A DNA stretch of 64,000 nucleotides from the NCBI GenBank assembly GCA_015039465.1, contig MU130366.1:57004-121003 (forward strand), written 5' to 3'. A program made the position numbers and the translations under genes. Origin of the DNA: Phlegmacium glaucopus (Eukaryota; Basidiomycota; Agaricomycetes; Agaricales; Cortinariaceae). Below, in pieces: positions 22,618-34,914 of this stretch (positions are counted from its first letter, which is position 1; the number at the start of each line of letters is the position of its first letter). The notes under the pieces are model-generated. The model was not told the origin of the DNA. It was given only the letters and a program-made list of their open reading frames with translations, and did no database searches.

Positions 22618-23687
22618 ATGCTTTCCCGAAAGACCATTACCATCGTAACTTCGCCTTCCACCCCATCCAAATCCTTGCCCCCGTTGGGTACCAGCTGCAC
22701 ATCACCGACCACAAAGCAAGCGTCGGTCTACCGTATTGAAGAACGAAGCAGGACGATCTATATAGCCTCTGACGATGACCCATCTCAATGGGACACTCAT
22801 AGTTTAAATACCATATTCACTCTGGCGGAGGTCCCAGAGTCTGACCAAGATCATATCACTGAACAACCCATCCGTAGAACGAAATCCCATGTCGATCGTC
22901 AGGCCGCTCTTTCGCCTGGCCCCTTGGATAGCATCGAAAGAAAACATGAGAGTGTTCCCAGACTCAGTGTATATCGCGCTCGACTTCCTGGAATCAAGAG
23001 CGCACCACTACATCCCTCGACTAACCTGGCCCTACGTGATAACAGCCCGCATGGGTCTACTTCCAAACTCTCTTCAGCACGACCTCGCATCCTATTTTAT
23101 CACAAGGACGACCCCTATTATGGATTCACCAATTTCTCTCCTCATCCAGTCATTTACAATGGGAAAAAATATCCGACGAGCGAACATCTTTTCCAGTCGT
23201 TCAAAGTCCGTAATGCCTCGATATAAAATTTTCTTGCAACTTATGTCTCCGGCACAGTTCCAGGGACATCGGCTCAATCTTGCAGAGCACATCCGTACGT
23301 GCTCTGAAAGACCTAGCGTCGCTTTTTCAGAGGCTCGACGCTTCCAACCTGAAGCAAGACCTGATTGGAAAAAAGTAAACATCGAGAAGGTATGTTCCAC
23401 CGTTTTATACTCTCTAAATAGACGTAACAAAGGTAAATAGATGGACGAAACTTTATATCACAAATTTACGCAACATTTCGACCTTCAAGCAGATCTACTC
23501 GGAACGGGAGACGCAGAACTCATTGAGGTAGGTCCTGTATGTGTTTGAACTTGCCGACCCACTAACGGCTGTGCAGGATTCCGACAAGGATGCGTTTTGG
23601 GGTGTAGGTGCTGATGGGAAAGGACGTAATGAACTTGGAAAATGCCTTGAAAGGCTGCGGGCTAGACTCCGTGGTACCGGACGTTAA
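22618..23687 (+). CDS. NADAR-domain protein (YbiA-like)
   Basis: Four exons (22618-23205, 23258-23389, 23441-23527, 23577-23687), all introns in phase 0, encode 305 residues from the first ATG. Residues 1-160 are Ser/Pro-rich and probably unstructured. The NADAR (DUF1768/YbiA-like) domain fills about 163-302: FYHKDDPYYGFTNFSPHPV, YPTSEHLFQSFKF with the conserved E189, then FWGVGADGKGRNELGK with W277. NADAR proteins cleave N-glycosidic bonds. YbiA-like members act on riboflavin-pathway intermediates, and others remove ADP-ribose from guanine bases. Beside a PARP, an ADP-ribose-removing or NAD-linked role is attractive but inferred. The first intron uses a GTCCGT donor. Confidence 0.9.
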
Positions 23688-23894
23688 TCACTATCGATCA
23701 CAGCCTCGTTCCTTACGTGCTTATTCTCTCCTGTCTTTGCTGTATGGCTTGCAAACACGTGTTTATCCTCACGATTGATCTTATGGCGCTGGTTTCAAAC
23801 ATGCATTCACAGGTTTGTTCCTCGAGGTACACACGACCCACGCAGTAAATAAGCTCGTTCACTGAATCGTATTGATCAAACCGTTCTCTCCAAG

Positions 23895-24962
23895 ATGGTG
23901 ACCTCTTCCCTAGCAGTACCTTCTACCCAGCCTTCTCAACTATGCGAGGTATGTGATACTTCAATTGTCTCCCTCTTGCAACCTCTCAACGCCTCTCTTC
24001 CTTAGTATTGTCATCAGAAACCCAAATTCTCGAACTTTCCTTATTGTTCAAAGACCTGTGCGGGCCAAGCAGCCACGTTGTGTAACGTATGAACTCTCCT
24101 TGGTGATGAGCGTCTAACACGAATTGATCTGTTGAGTAGCATTGTCACAAGAAACCCAAATTTCAGAATTTCGATTACTGCGGTAAGAAATGTGCAGCAC
24201 AGGCAACTCCTGCCAAGCCCGTCAACGCTGGGGTCGCCGCCAGCGGAGCTCAAGCGACCGGAGGCTCGAAACCAAAGGGCAACAGCGGCGCCAATAATCA
24301 GCAACAAGCAACCCAGGCCTTTGATCCTGTCCAATTAGCCAGTGCGTTCGTCAGACACATCGTTACGAAACCATGTTTAACCCCCTGTATCGCAGAGCTT
24401 GTCGCCCAACATATCCCACAAGTTCAAGCAATGTTTACTCCTCCATCTAATCAAGGTGTTGCTCCAGCAGCACAAGTCGTGCCGGCTAGCACGCAGTCTA
24501 ACAACCCATTTTTGAACCCCATCAACCAAGCAGCATACCAAGTGCCTCCTGCTGCCGTGCCTCCGCAAAATGCAATGACGAACGGTGCAGTTTACTCGGT
24601 AGCTTCATCGAACCCACTCCCTGTGGCTCAACAACTTCACATTAGCACGCAGCCGTCTGCCGATGATTCTGAGTGCCTTATCCCTGGCTGCGGGAAGCCT
24701 GTCCACGTTGACGCGAAAGGGGTAAAGACCAGTGATTATTGCTCGATGCGTCACCGAGAGTACGTCAGTTTCTCTGAGCTGTCATCTACCTTCAATGTTT
24801 AATGTTTTTTTTTCGCACAGGGAGGCTGTCACTTTGTGTTTAGCTTCCCCTTGTATCATGTGCCTGGCTCTTCCTCAGGGAGAGACTGATTATTTTTGCT
24901 CCCGAGCTTGTAGGGAAGAATCGATGAACAAGGAGAAAGAATATGATGATTGCTCAGAATGA
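23895..24962 (+). CDS. Zn-finger protein resembling a PARP N-terminus
   Basis: Five exons (23895-23948, 24006-24086, 24140-24341, 24396-24759, 24821-24962) encode 280 residues. Exons 2 and 3 carry a duplicated Cys motif of the form CHxKPKFxNFxYCxKxCA. A Gln/Ala/Pro-rich linker follows. The C-terminal part has CLIPGCGKPVHVD, TSDYCSMRHRE, CIMC and DYFCSRACREESMN, which look like a second pair of zinc-binding units. From memory, this whole arrangement precedes the catalytic domain in basidiomycete PARP-like proteins, but here the frame stops soon after ESMNKEKEYDDCSE, and I see no catalytic remnant downstream. It may be a targeting partner, a truncated paralogue, or a gene whose catalytic half was lost. 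It lies 207 bp after the NADAR gene on the same strand. Confidence 0.82.
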
Positions 24963-25459
24963 TTTATTCTTGGTTCAGCTTGATGGTCCTTCCTTAACCA
25001 CTGTCCTGTATAATTTTGCACTAGTAGCGGCAGTCACCGCTTGATATTATCTACTTTAATGGTTTGGTTCTGATGATCAATTCCCGTTGAGACTCAGGTG
25101 ATGATGTCTAACATCATGATACTCCACACAGACCCATGATTTTGGCGACGTGGTTCTGCTTGAACTCAGCCTGGCACACAGGTTTACCCCTGAAACCATG
25201 TTAACATCAGGTGTTAGTGCCAAACATGATTCAAATTAATTTCAGAAGATTCAGTCCGCTAGGTATTCTAGCAGATGCGTCGAAAATGGTGATTAGTTAT
25301 ATGTGAAATGCAAAGGGATGCTAAATGCGATAATGAGGATTGAAAGAGGAAGGCGTGGATGGTAAAAATACAATGAAGATAGTGATGCGGAGCCCAACGA
25401 GTCAAAATGAGAGCAATTAAGTATTATACAGCACGTTGAAGAAGCAATGTAGGGCGTAA
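24963..25459. other. Intergenic between convergent genes
   Basis: No domain-bearing frame is seen. It lies between the 3' ends of the zinc-finger gene and the C2H2 gene. A search by eye for a PARP catalytic remnant was negative. Confidence 0.45.
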
Positions 25460-26393
25460 TTAAAAGGAGAATTTAGTTAAAATACGACGGAAGGTCTCTG
25501 CGGAAAAGAGACAATGAGATGAGAAATGGGGGCAATGATTGAACTGTTATAATGACTTACCACGAAGAGGGCTGGTAGGTGGTGACTGAGAACGCATAGG
25601 GCAGTTGTGCATCCTGAATTCCCGCTGGCCTTCATAAGAACCCTTGCAACGAGGACATAAAACAAAGCTAGCAAAGAAAGGAAGAATCAGGAAAAGCTTG
25701 ATCTCAATGATATTTGCCCACAAACCGATCGTGAATGTCATGAATGTGAAGGTGATACATTAAAGCCTTGATGTTAGCGAGCGTGTCCCGACAACCAGGT
25801 CGATGGCAACAGATTTTTTTGTTGGGTCCCAGACCCGCTGATGCGACAACAGCAGCAGCTTCCTCATACTAAACAGGAGTTATTATTTGATTTGAAACAC
25901 CAGAGAGACATTGACATACCGTATTCAGCAAGGCATCCTGACGCGACTGACGATATTTGGCCTTGATATCCTCTTCGGGTGCCACCGGGGCATACTCCGA
26001 ATCCGACAGTGAAGCAAGAGATGAATTGTCCAAATGGTCTGGTTCCGAATACTGAGAAGGAGCGCTCGATCGACTGTCACTGGGACCAAGCGAGATTCCA
26101 GCCCGGTAACGAATCACAATCTCCTGAGCAGGGGTGCTGCTAGATGTACGACAGCTGGTGTGACTAGAGCTCGGAGAAGGGAGAGAAACAGGACTACAAA
26201 ATTCCCAAGTGCTGTCGTTGTCCGACGCGTCGTGCTGCTGCTGCTGCTCAGCTTCTATGATGCTAGCCTTCGAAGGAAAATAAATGCCATAGCGCTTGGG
26301 ATTACCCATTACACGTGAAACTTTCTCAGTGAAGAGAGAGTAGTTCATGGCATCATTAACGAGCAAATGAAGAGTGCGAGGTTCCTGAGCCAT
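25460..26393 (-). CDS. C2H2-type zinc-finger protein
   Basis: Four exons (26393-25920, 25868-25726, 25667-25561, 25497-25460) join in phase and encode 253 residues. Residues 1-158 are polar, with a Gln run and Ser-rich segments. Exon 2 has CCHRPGC...ALMYHLHIHD, a C2H2-like finger, and exon 3 has VLCPRCKGSYEGQREFRMHNC, a second Cys/His unit. The layout suggests a DNA- or RNA-binding regulator, but no orthologue is recognised. It is divergent from COQ4, with 470 bp between the start codons. Confidence 0.75.
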
Positions 26394-26863
26394 TAAAGTG
26401 AAAAGGTCAACCGGCGAGGGGGACTAAAAGAAAACTGGGTGAATATCGACAATGGCAACACGGTCGTTTATATAGGAAATCCCCGGTAGCTCTGACTTGT
26501 GGCATCTTGGCTACCTAAAAGTATGGTTTCCAGTTAAAAATGATCCCAATCCGGAAGAGGGCCACATCAAAATATTTCTATTGTGCGGCTGTGCCAACAA
26601 AAGAGCACGGTTGCATGAAATGTCCACTGTTTCAATCACGAGGCAGCTAAGAAACGTAGAACCATGACTCCAATTGTTGGAGTTCGACCGCATAGAAGAA
26701 TTGTAGTCTCAAGGAGCTCAGGCTGAGCTGTGACTGATTCAAGGAGCAACTGACGTTGAACAAGTGTCAGTGGCAACAAGCGTTGACGTGACTCAAGTAT
26801 GTCACGTCACGGGTTTTCTTTTCTGCTACAACCAGTCTCACAGGGGGACTTAGGTATCTGACT
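26394..26863. promoter_or_regulatory. Divergent promoter region, C2H2 gene and COQ4
   Basis: A 470-bp gap lies between the two start codons. TATATAGG near 26469 could serve the minus-strand gene. Nothing else stands out. Confidence 0.4.
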
Positions 26864-27888
26864 ATGGCTTCCTGCATGCGTAATTTATCTCAGAAGTCCA
26901 CTCAGAGGACGCTTTTATCCCCTGCATCTGGGTCATTTTCCCTGGCTTCTCGAACTGTAGTACTTGGTCAAAATGCTCAGCCTAGATTCTCGGAAAATGC
27001 TGGCTACACTCGCTCAATTAATACAACCCCAGCATACGAAGGTCATATTCCAGTAAACTGGTTCGAAAACGCTTTTCTCGCTGTTGGATCAGCAGTGATG
27101 TCCCTAGTTGACCCTCGCAGAGGAGGTGCGGAATGTGATCTTTTTAATGACCTGAGAGTACGCTGAATGAGTGCTTCCCTAGATATGATTGCTGCTTTAG
27201 GAGAAACAACGGCTGGTTCAAGTTTACCACGTTTAAGGGATTTAATGCTGGAGAGCGCTGAGGGTCGGCGGATTCTGAAGGAGAGGCCTCGCGTCAATTC
27301 AAATACAATCAACATGAATAAACTTGCTCAACATCCTGAAGGTACCTTTGGACGAGCATACGTAACTTGGCTTGAACGTTGTGGGGTTACGCCGGATACT
27401 CGTGAACCTGTGCGTAATTCCTGTGCGCGATAAAATGAATGGCTCATCTGACATCTCTCATCAAGGTTCATTACATTAATGACCCAGAGCTGGCATACGT
27501 TATGCAGCGCTACCGTGAATGTCATGACTTCTATCATTGTATCTGCAATCTTCCCGTCAATGTCGAATCAGAACTTGCTCTCAAATATTTCGAATTTGCC
27601 AACCTGGGTCTTCCTATGACCGCGATCGCAGCTCTATTCGGTCCTATCCGTCTGACAGACAAGAAAAGGGCTCGACTTTTCTCCGAGTACGTTCCTTGGG
27701 CCCTGAAATGCGGTGGAAGTGCCCGAAGTTTGATTACTATTTACTGGGAAGAACGTTGGGAACAAGACATCAATTCCATGAAGAAAGAATTCGGTATCTG
27801 GGATCCGCCGGAAGCTCGATGGAGCAAACCATTGAGCGAAGCAAAAGCCTTGGCCGACAAACGCCATCAGGGAGCTGCTACAGGGTAG
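26864..27888 (+). CDS. COQ4: Ubiquinone biosynthesis protein COQ4, mitochondrial
   Basis: Three exons (26864-27125, 27183-27409, 27466-27888) give 303 residues. The first 55 or so are Ser/Arg-rich, as expected for a mitochondrial targeting peptide. Conserved COQ4 blocks follow: YEGHIPVNWFENAFLAVGS, GRRILKERPRVN, GTFGRAYVTWLE and the zinc motif HDxxHx11E (H183, D184, H187, E199). COQ4 acts on the matrix face of the inner membrane, where it organises the CoQ synthome and carries out a C1 oxidative decarboxylation step. Full-length and unbroken, it is an ordinary housekeeping gene. Confidence 0.96.
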
Positions 27889-29697
27889 CAGTAGGGTAGC
27901 CTAACAGCTATATTATACCGTTGTTATTCGACTAATCCAAGTCAAGCGCTCTTTCGTTATTGATCATATGATGACACTGACAGCGCTACCGCAGTTTTGA
28001 TTTCATTGTCCGTACTTATATGATATTTATCCGAGCTAGCCAGAAGATCAACGGCTTCTCCTGGCTTCTCTAATCCCCACGAACTATCACTCAAAAATGA
28101 CGTGGAGTTTTGTTTGCAGTTTAAACACTGGCCAGTCATCATACATTATGCATTTGAATGGCTCTACTTGAATTTGACCAATGAAATCCAGTTATTTTAA
28201 ACCTTGTGGTCGCCAAAAGTGGGCAAGTTCCTTATGTAAATCCCACACTTGTACTTGGATGTAGTAAGCACTTGCAACCCCTTAAGGAAAGTACATACTC
28301 ACTATTGAATTTTATGATTTTCCAGTTTGTGAGCGTGCCTGCCTAGGTCTGTCTGTCTGTACTTACTATTTACTAGTTGCTAACCTGCGTAGAATGTGAC
28401 TAGCCTGAAAGAGTCTGGTTATTCACTCAGTTCTCGGCGGTGAATATTGAATGGGAACAGGTACAATCATCCAGACTGCAGAGGCACAAACGAGCACGTG
28501 TATACATAAGCACATCGATATTCAAACCCCTCGAGGTAGCTGAGGTTCTCTGGTCATCGTCAGGACTAACCAAGGAATTACTTCCGCGCCGGAACCGAAC
28601 TTCATGCTGGCAGCTGGCAGCAGCTGGCAAGTTACGGTCTGTCTGAAATATTGCAATCACAGCTCACGCCAAAGCGGCTAAATCCCCTCCGAAGCCTCAA
28701 TTCATGCATACGTAAGATACATAATCGTCGAGACGACGACGGATGACGAACTTGTGTGGCCAGCAGCTGTTTTTTTTGGCGAGGCTACACCCATAGAACG
28801 ACGGTCAACCATTGCCTACGATTGGCCGTGTAGATCTTAAGGATATTATTTTGGTTTATATTGGATTGGCACTCCACCTATCGTAGCAGGACCCCGAAAG
28901 TCCTGTTTGATGTCTGAAAATCCCCATTTTTATCAGGACTCCAAGAGGTCAAAAATGGCTCTTGTCGCGACTCGCGAGTTCGGCCGTCATACAAGCGCTT
29001 TTTATGCCGGTCTTGGGATGGAGGTTTTTAACCAAATTTATCGGACGTGCGTCGTGCTAGAGGAACTTTCAGGGGGTCCTACGACAGAGGAGCTGATGGA
29101 CTAACTGCCTAGGCTGCATGCAACTTGGCGCGGATGGCCGACGCTCACCGTCGATCTCAATAAATGGATCCGAAAGGTTGCTGTAAAGTAACTATAAACC
29201 CAAGGGGCTGAGGTCACGGGCACGGGCACTAGCGTATACTGGTATAGTAATAAAACTCTAAAAATTGATCGTAATCGGAGGACAACTTGGAGCGTCCAAC
29301 TCTGGTCAGGCCAAATATCTGGATATTCAATATTCAATTCTAATCCCTGGTATACGACTACCTGCTACATGTCAAGAGTACACCTGTACAATCTATATCC
29401 CTCTATCGCAACTGATTTCCTATCTCGGAATCCCATTGGCCTATTGGCCCATCGATCTAGACCTGTCACAGTTGCCACGAAAATCCTGCATGGGTATATA
29501 CACGCCGCGGCCCCCCTTATCAGATCCCGATCCGTTACTCAATGTCAAATGTCAACAACCCACCAAAGGGTTGGCTTCGCAAAAATTCTCAAACCCATTC
29601 CGTCTGCTATATAAAGTACCATTGCCCCCCACTTTTCTCATGTAGACTCTTTTTCGAGTTTCATTCCTTATTCTTTTCACTGTTCAGCATATCGGAA
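27889..29697. other. Long intergenic stretch, no supportable gene
   Basis: A 64-codon frame from ATG 28910 to 29104 has no recognised domain or splice support and is not called. Otherwise there are only short frames. Likely promoter sequence for the next gene includes TATATAAAG near 29610. Confidence 0.4.
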
Positions 29698-30392
29698 ATG
29701 AACAAATATCATACTTTCCCCAATTGCATGGACGTCATAATTAACGACTCCGACGGATCAGAACATCTCTCTACCAAAGCGCTTCACCGTCGTGTTCGTA
29801 TTCTTTTTCTCTTGAACCTCCGTTTGCGCCATTAAATTATGTCCCACACACCATCTACCATAACCTGTCATTCATTCAGGCTGGCCTTTACTCGAGCATT
29901 TCGTTTCCAAGTTGGTGGCCTGTAGACGAATCACATATCTATGCATTTGCAGAAGCAGCAAGCTCTCCAGCAAAATACTCCACCTTCCAACTTTTGGGAT
30001 GCAAAGCGCTGCAACGTTTTGGTTGTTTGGACATATCAACAACACTCTCTACGTCAGCTCGCATTGGGGCTATCGGCGGTACAGTCCTGACACTCATATA
30101 TTTCGCCCTTCTTTTCGCAAGGAAAGACCAAATTCGTACTGAGAGTACCACAATTCTTTCGTTCTCCACATACGCGATCCTCCTATCAAAGGAGATGACA
30201 TACAGCGCCGTCGCCGCTATCATTGGAGCCGTGGCCAAAGGACTGTACAGTCCTCATACTCTATCAACTCACGCGATCGCTGGTGTTTTGGGACCCATTC
30301 TTTTTCTTTTGTTGTTGTTCGGGGGGTTGGGGTTGGTAGTATCATTTGTCTGGATGATTGAAAAATTCAGAGATTGGTATAGTGGATACTAA
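29698..30392 (+). CDS. Small membrane protein, unknown function
   Basis: Two exons (29698-29793 and 29880-30392) join in phase 0 and encode 202 residues. The N-terminal 90 residues are soluble. Three or four hydrophobic segments follow: around AIGGTVLTLIYFALLF, TYSAVAAIIGAVA and LGPILFLLLLFGGLGLVVSFVW, ending in a short basic tail. I recognise no family. Topology suggests an endomembrane protein. Confidence rests on the clean intron and the uniform frame. Confidence 0.6.
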
Positions 30393-32029
30393 TGACTCCG
30401 CCCCAAAAGTTTTTCTACCGCTTGATCCGTCCCTTTTCTTTTCGTTGTCTAGTTTATTTTAAAAAAATAATTTCGCTGTGCAAACCAAGTTTTTTTTGAC
30501 ATTACCTACCTACATACAATAATTCCCATTCATACGCTGTATCGTACAAACATCATCCATATTCCGTTTTTTTTACCCGTATCGACTCTTATATAACATA
30601 ATCCCAAAGAGGCGTGTTTTACATATTAGATCCTGAATGAGTCCGGGAAGGCAATTTTGTAAAGATCTGCAATGATGAATGTCAGCATGTCTAGCCCCTG
30701 AAACGATGCACCCTTCGATATTTGAGCCAGCCCATGGGTAGCTACTATTTTTATCAGGTGAAATTGAAATATTATGTTCGAGGTCCATTATTCCATATGA
30801 ACAATCAAGTGTCGTCACGCACAGGGAACAGATTCGAACTGGAGTTGTTCAACCGCTGGGGTCGGATGGTAATAGTAGTATATACGTGCAGGCAGTTGTT
30901 TCTTGAATCGGTCACAACAGCATATGTACCATGAAAGCACCTTTTTTCTCACTCCAAATTGAGATCATCATTCGTATAAGCTAATTAGTGAAATGCCTCA
31001 TCCGGTGCATAACATTCAAGCTCCTGGAAGTTCGGAGAAAGTCATCCACAGATCCGAATGTTGCGGGCTTGAGTTGATGTTGGCCAGTGATCGCACTGAT
31101 CGCTAAATCGATGACACTTGCAAGTCCTCTAGGAAAGTGTTTTCGAGATTCTGTATCTGCGAGACTGCCTTTGAGCGCACATCTACATGTCAACCCCTAT
31201 AGACGCCGGGACATGACATGACAAAATAACTTTCTTAGTGCACGTGACATCATTGATCAATTTAGACTCAGTGAATGTTATGTGAAGGTTGATTGACATC
31301 GATGATGTGTGAATGTCATGAGAATGCCGCGTGGATGCCGCGTGGATGTTCAACGTTCAACGGTGACCTTTCTGTTGTGTCGTATAATATTTACACGACA
31401 TCCAGATTTCACAGATATCTATATTAATATGAGTAATAATATATGACCAACTTCATCCGTCGAAAAATGACCAAAATTTAATTTTTAGGATCCTCTTAAG
31501 CTCGAGAAATTTATTCTAAAGAAATCGAATTTTATACATTTTTTTTTCCCGATTAATCATTTTTACTGAGGATCAGCGCCGTTCGTATCGTCTGGTCAGG
31601 ATATTGATGTTCATAGAAGTTGGGATATGACTATATGGAGATAGCTTCGAAATTTTAACTGGCACCGATACGCTGCTCATTACACTGGCAAGTACAAGAA
31701 AACGATTAATATTAAGTATATCACCAATGTTGTTAGACGTTATCGGAATGAATTTCATAAAATTTACTATTGCTATAACTAATTACTATATGGGATTTAT
31801 GAAACATGTCGTTTTATATAAATACTATTTGTCATTAATCCTGACAAGAATTTTATTTTAAGAAGAAAGTGGAGAAACCAAACAAGATGACATCGGATAT
31901 ATCACTAAGTACTCGAGGTAAGGGATGGCCATGGTGAAAAACTGCAACTGTAAACATTTGGCAGTGTCTGAGGAGGAAATGTCGGAGATGTCGGATATCG
32001 TGTGGATCAGGATTTAAAGTTGGCTTACC
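30393..32029. other. Intergenic, AT-rich, no gene seen
   Basis: Frames are short and unsupported. The part from 31380 to 31870 is very AT-rich. Confidence 0.4.
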
Positions 32030-32518
32030 TTAAAGCTCCCAATCTGGGCTTCCAGAGCTCTGGGATTGTGCCTCTTCATCCTCTGATTCAGGTCCGTCGC
32101 TGTCGCTATTTCCTGGCTCCCGTCCATACATGTTCTTCAATGTCACAGTGCTGGATCGTGATCGCTTCTTCGATTGTATCGAGTGAAGTCGATCCTCAAG
32201 TTGTGCAGGCGTGGGTAGCGCCAATGCACCAACGCATTCATCAGAATCCTCATGGAATTCCTCGTCTTGAATGTTAGGAGAGGGCGTTAACGACCTAGAC
32301 AGATTATTTTGATCTAGGTAGCCGTCGTAGAAATTCCCATCTTCCTCCTCGCTGCGGCGCTGTATTGTTAGCAGAACATGGTCGGCTATATGTAGGCCAA
32401 TAGCTTATTCCACTCACTCCGTGTTCAATTCATCGCCTGAATCGTGGTAGAACTCAAATACTTCCTCAACTGCATTCCGTTCTGACCTTTCTGTTTCTTT
32501 AATGTCACTAGCCATCAT
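32030..32518 (-). CDS. Small acidic protein, unknown function
   Basis: Exons 32518-32418 and 32351-32030 join in phase (GTGAGT donor, GCAG acceptor) and encode 140 residues. The product is rich in Asp, Glu and Ser, with a short basic patch QSKKRSRSS that could be a nuclear signal. No domain is recognised. Two ATG codons stand in tandem at the start. Confidence 0.5.
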
Positions 32519-33040
32519 ACAATGGTAAGGATGAGGAATGTCGGAGCAGGGCGTGAGCGCTGAGTGGGGTCTATCAAGATGGTGAGAGCAATGGAAGACC
32601 AAGAAGTCAAATAATTAATAATCAAAATGAAAATACTTTTCCAGGTTCATGCTGAGCTATTCTTACCTCCCTTCTGTGGGGTATGGGGAAGAAGAGGCGT
32701 TTGGCAACACGTGTGTTCGCTGCAAGTCGACCTGTCTAAGAAAATCAGGAACATGAGAATCACAGCCTCAGGCAGTGTTAAGTATATCGTGGATTGTCAG
32801 TTTGTTGAATGGTGGCTGAAATAATATGACGTCTGACATCCAGCGAGTCTGAAAAGCAACGTTCGTTTAAAGATGCAGTAGAACATTGAAGGAAGCCTAG
32901 AAGATAATCTATTCAAGTCCGCTTATCAAAAGCGTGAATTTGGCGTGGGTGGCACGGCCCGGGCGTTATTTGTCATACGAGGTTTAACCAAATAAAGCGG
33001 TTTCCTGTTCTGGTCTTCAACCTGCAGGCTTTGAATATTA
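32519..33040. promoter_or_regulatory. Divergent promoter region upstream of PGS1
   Basis: 522 bp lie between the starts of the acidic-protein gene and PGS1. No specific element is recognised. Confidence 0.35.
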
Positions 33041-34914
33041 ATGTGGCAAGGACTATGGAGAACGACGAACAGGCAGAGACTTCCCAACATTTTCTTGTGT
33101 CCGAGAAGATGTATTTCTACAGCCTACCTTGACCCATCGCTTCGTGCCTTCACTTCGAGCTTGGTTCGGGAACAACCCGTCTTCGAAGTTCCTCCGTCAT
33201 CCATTCAGGTGTTGGCCGAGCCATCTCAGTTCTACAAGACGCTTCTAGTATCTATCATTCGTATTCATTCATCCATTTGTGATCTTATGCAAACCTTTCT
33301 GTAGGACATGATAAAACGAGCTGAACGTCGAATATTTATATCATCACTCTACATTGGCTCGTCGGAGTCTGACCTTGTGCGTCATTTTGTTCTTTTTTGT
33401 TCTTTTTTTCGTCAGTTTGATTGGTTCAACAACCAGATTTCTACACTAGAAAACCGTCTTCGAGAAAAACCTGACTTGAATCTCTACCTTTTACTTGACC
33501 TGAATCGTTCAACGCGTCCAGGCCCATCATCCACAGCAAAGGTTTTACTCCCTCTATTGCGCGAATTTCCATCACGTGTGCATATTTCAATGTTTCGAAG
33601 TCCTAGTTTACGGGGGTTTCTCGCCAAACTAGTTCCTCCTCGTTTTAACGAAGGCTGGGGAACATGGCATGCGAAGATTTATGGAGTTGACGATGATGTT
33701 ATGATCAGTGGGTGAGTTTCCGGTGAAATTCACTTACTCCTTGATGCCTATGTCCGCTAATTTCTATTTCAGTGCGAATTTAAACAAGTCTTACTTTACG
33801 GACCGACAAGACCGCTATCTGTATTTCAGTGCTGAAAAAACACTCGCGCAATATTGCTTCGATTTCATGAACACTGTTACGAAATTCTCATATCAGTTAT
33901 TACCTAATTCTGCTAGTCATTTGTCAAGAGTGTCATCCCCCCATTCCTACTCCCGTGAAGATTATACCCTCAACTGGCCATATTCCGATACCCACCCCCA
34001 CCACATTAATGAAAAGGCTGAGAAGGCTTTTTCGCAATTGCAAAAACTCTATCGTCTACCGTTGACCCAAGACACTTCGCGAGATACAACACCACCGACC
34101 CGAAATACGCTTCTAGTTCCAATCATCCAAGCCGGACAATTCAACATCAGAGAAGAAGAATCGATATTTCACTCGTTATTCCGCCATCTAGGGAAGCTAA
34201 CCACGCAGCGCCCGATGTTAAATTTGACGAGCGGGTATTTCAGTTTATACAAGCCATATCAAGATCTTATACTTCAAGTACCTAACATAGATTGTCGCAT
34301 CGTGGCCGCGAGTCCCAAGGTAAAGTTTGTTTTTACGGCACGTCTACTTCTCCGTGACGACTTTTGGTTAGGCCAATAGCTTCTATGGTTCACGTGGTAT
34401 CTCTGGCAGAATTCCTGAAGGCTATACACTGTATGAACAACGATTCATGCGAGCTGTCGCCAAAGCTGGCAGACTGTGGAAAGGGTCAGAGAACCATGGG
34501 GCAGGAATTTTATTAAACGAGTGGGAAAAACCAGGGTGGACATACCACGCGAAAGGTTTGAACTACAAAGAAGTCATCAGGTGGACCTGACTTTTACTTG
34601 ACATAGGCGTATGGCTGTCGCCAAACTCGTCATCTCCACCTGTCCTAACCCTCTTTGGGTCTACAAATCTCAACTCGCGATCCGCCCATATTGACACTGA
34701 ACTTTCATTCCTCATGATCATTCCGTCAGAGTCGGAAGTCGCCGAATCAATGCAGGCTCGGGGTGAAAACGACGCCGCATTTTTGACCCTACGTCAGAAG
34801 CTTGACTCTGAGATTAGCAGAATCAGGTCGAACGCAGTCGAATGGCAAGGCGGAAGACGGCGAGTTCGTTGGACGACGAAATTCATTGTCCAGCTAGTGA
34901 AAGGCATGCTGTGA
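33041..34914 (+). CDS. PGS1: CDP-DAG-glycerol-3-phosphate phosphatidyltransferase
   Basis: Six exons (33041-33247, 33305-33376, 33437-33711, 33773-34319, 34372-34555, 34607-34914) join in phase to 530 residues. PGS1 makes phosphatidylglycerol phosphate, the committed step to cardiolipin, in mitochondria. The first 45 residues are Arg-rich, as for import. The two phospholipase-D-type motifs are visible: HAKIYGVDDD with H171, K173 and D178 followed by SGAN, and a second HAK near the end of exon 5 followed by FGSTNLNSRSAH in exon 6. KRAERRIFISSLYIGS and LDLNRSTRPG are also characteristic. The gene looks complete. Confidence 0.95.

Noticed and set aside
28910..29104. Short plus-strand frame of about 64 codons
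   Set aside because: No domain, no splice partners and no homologous copy in the window.
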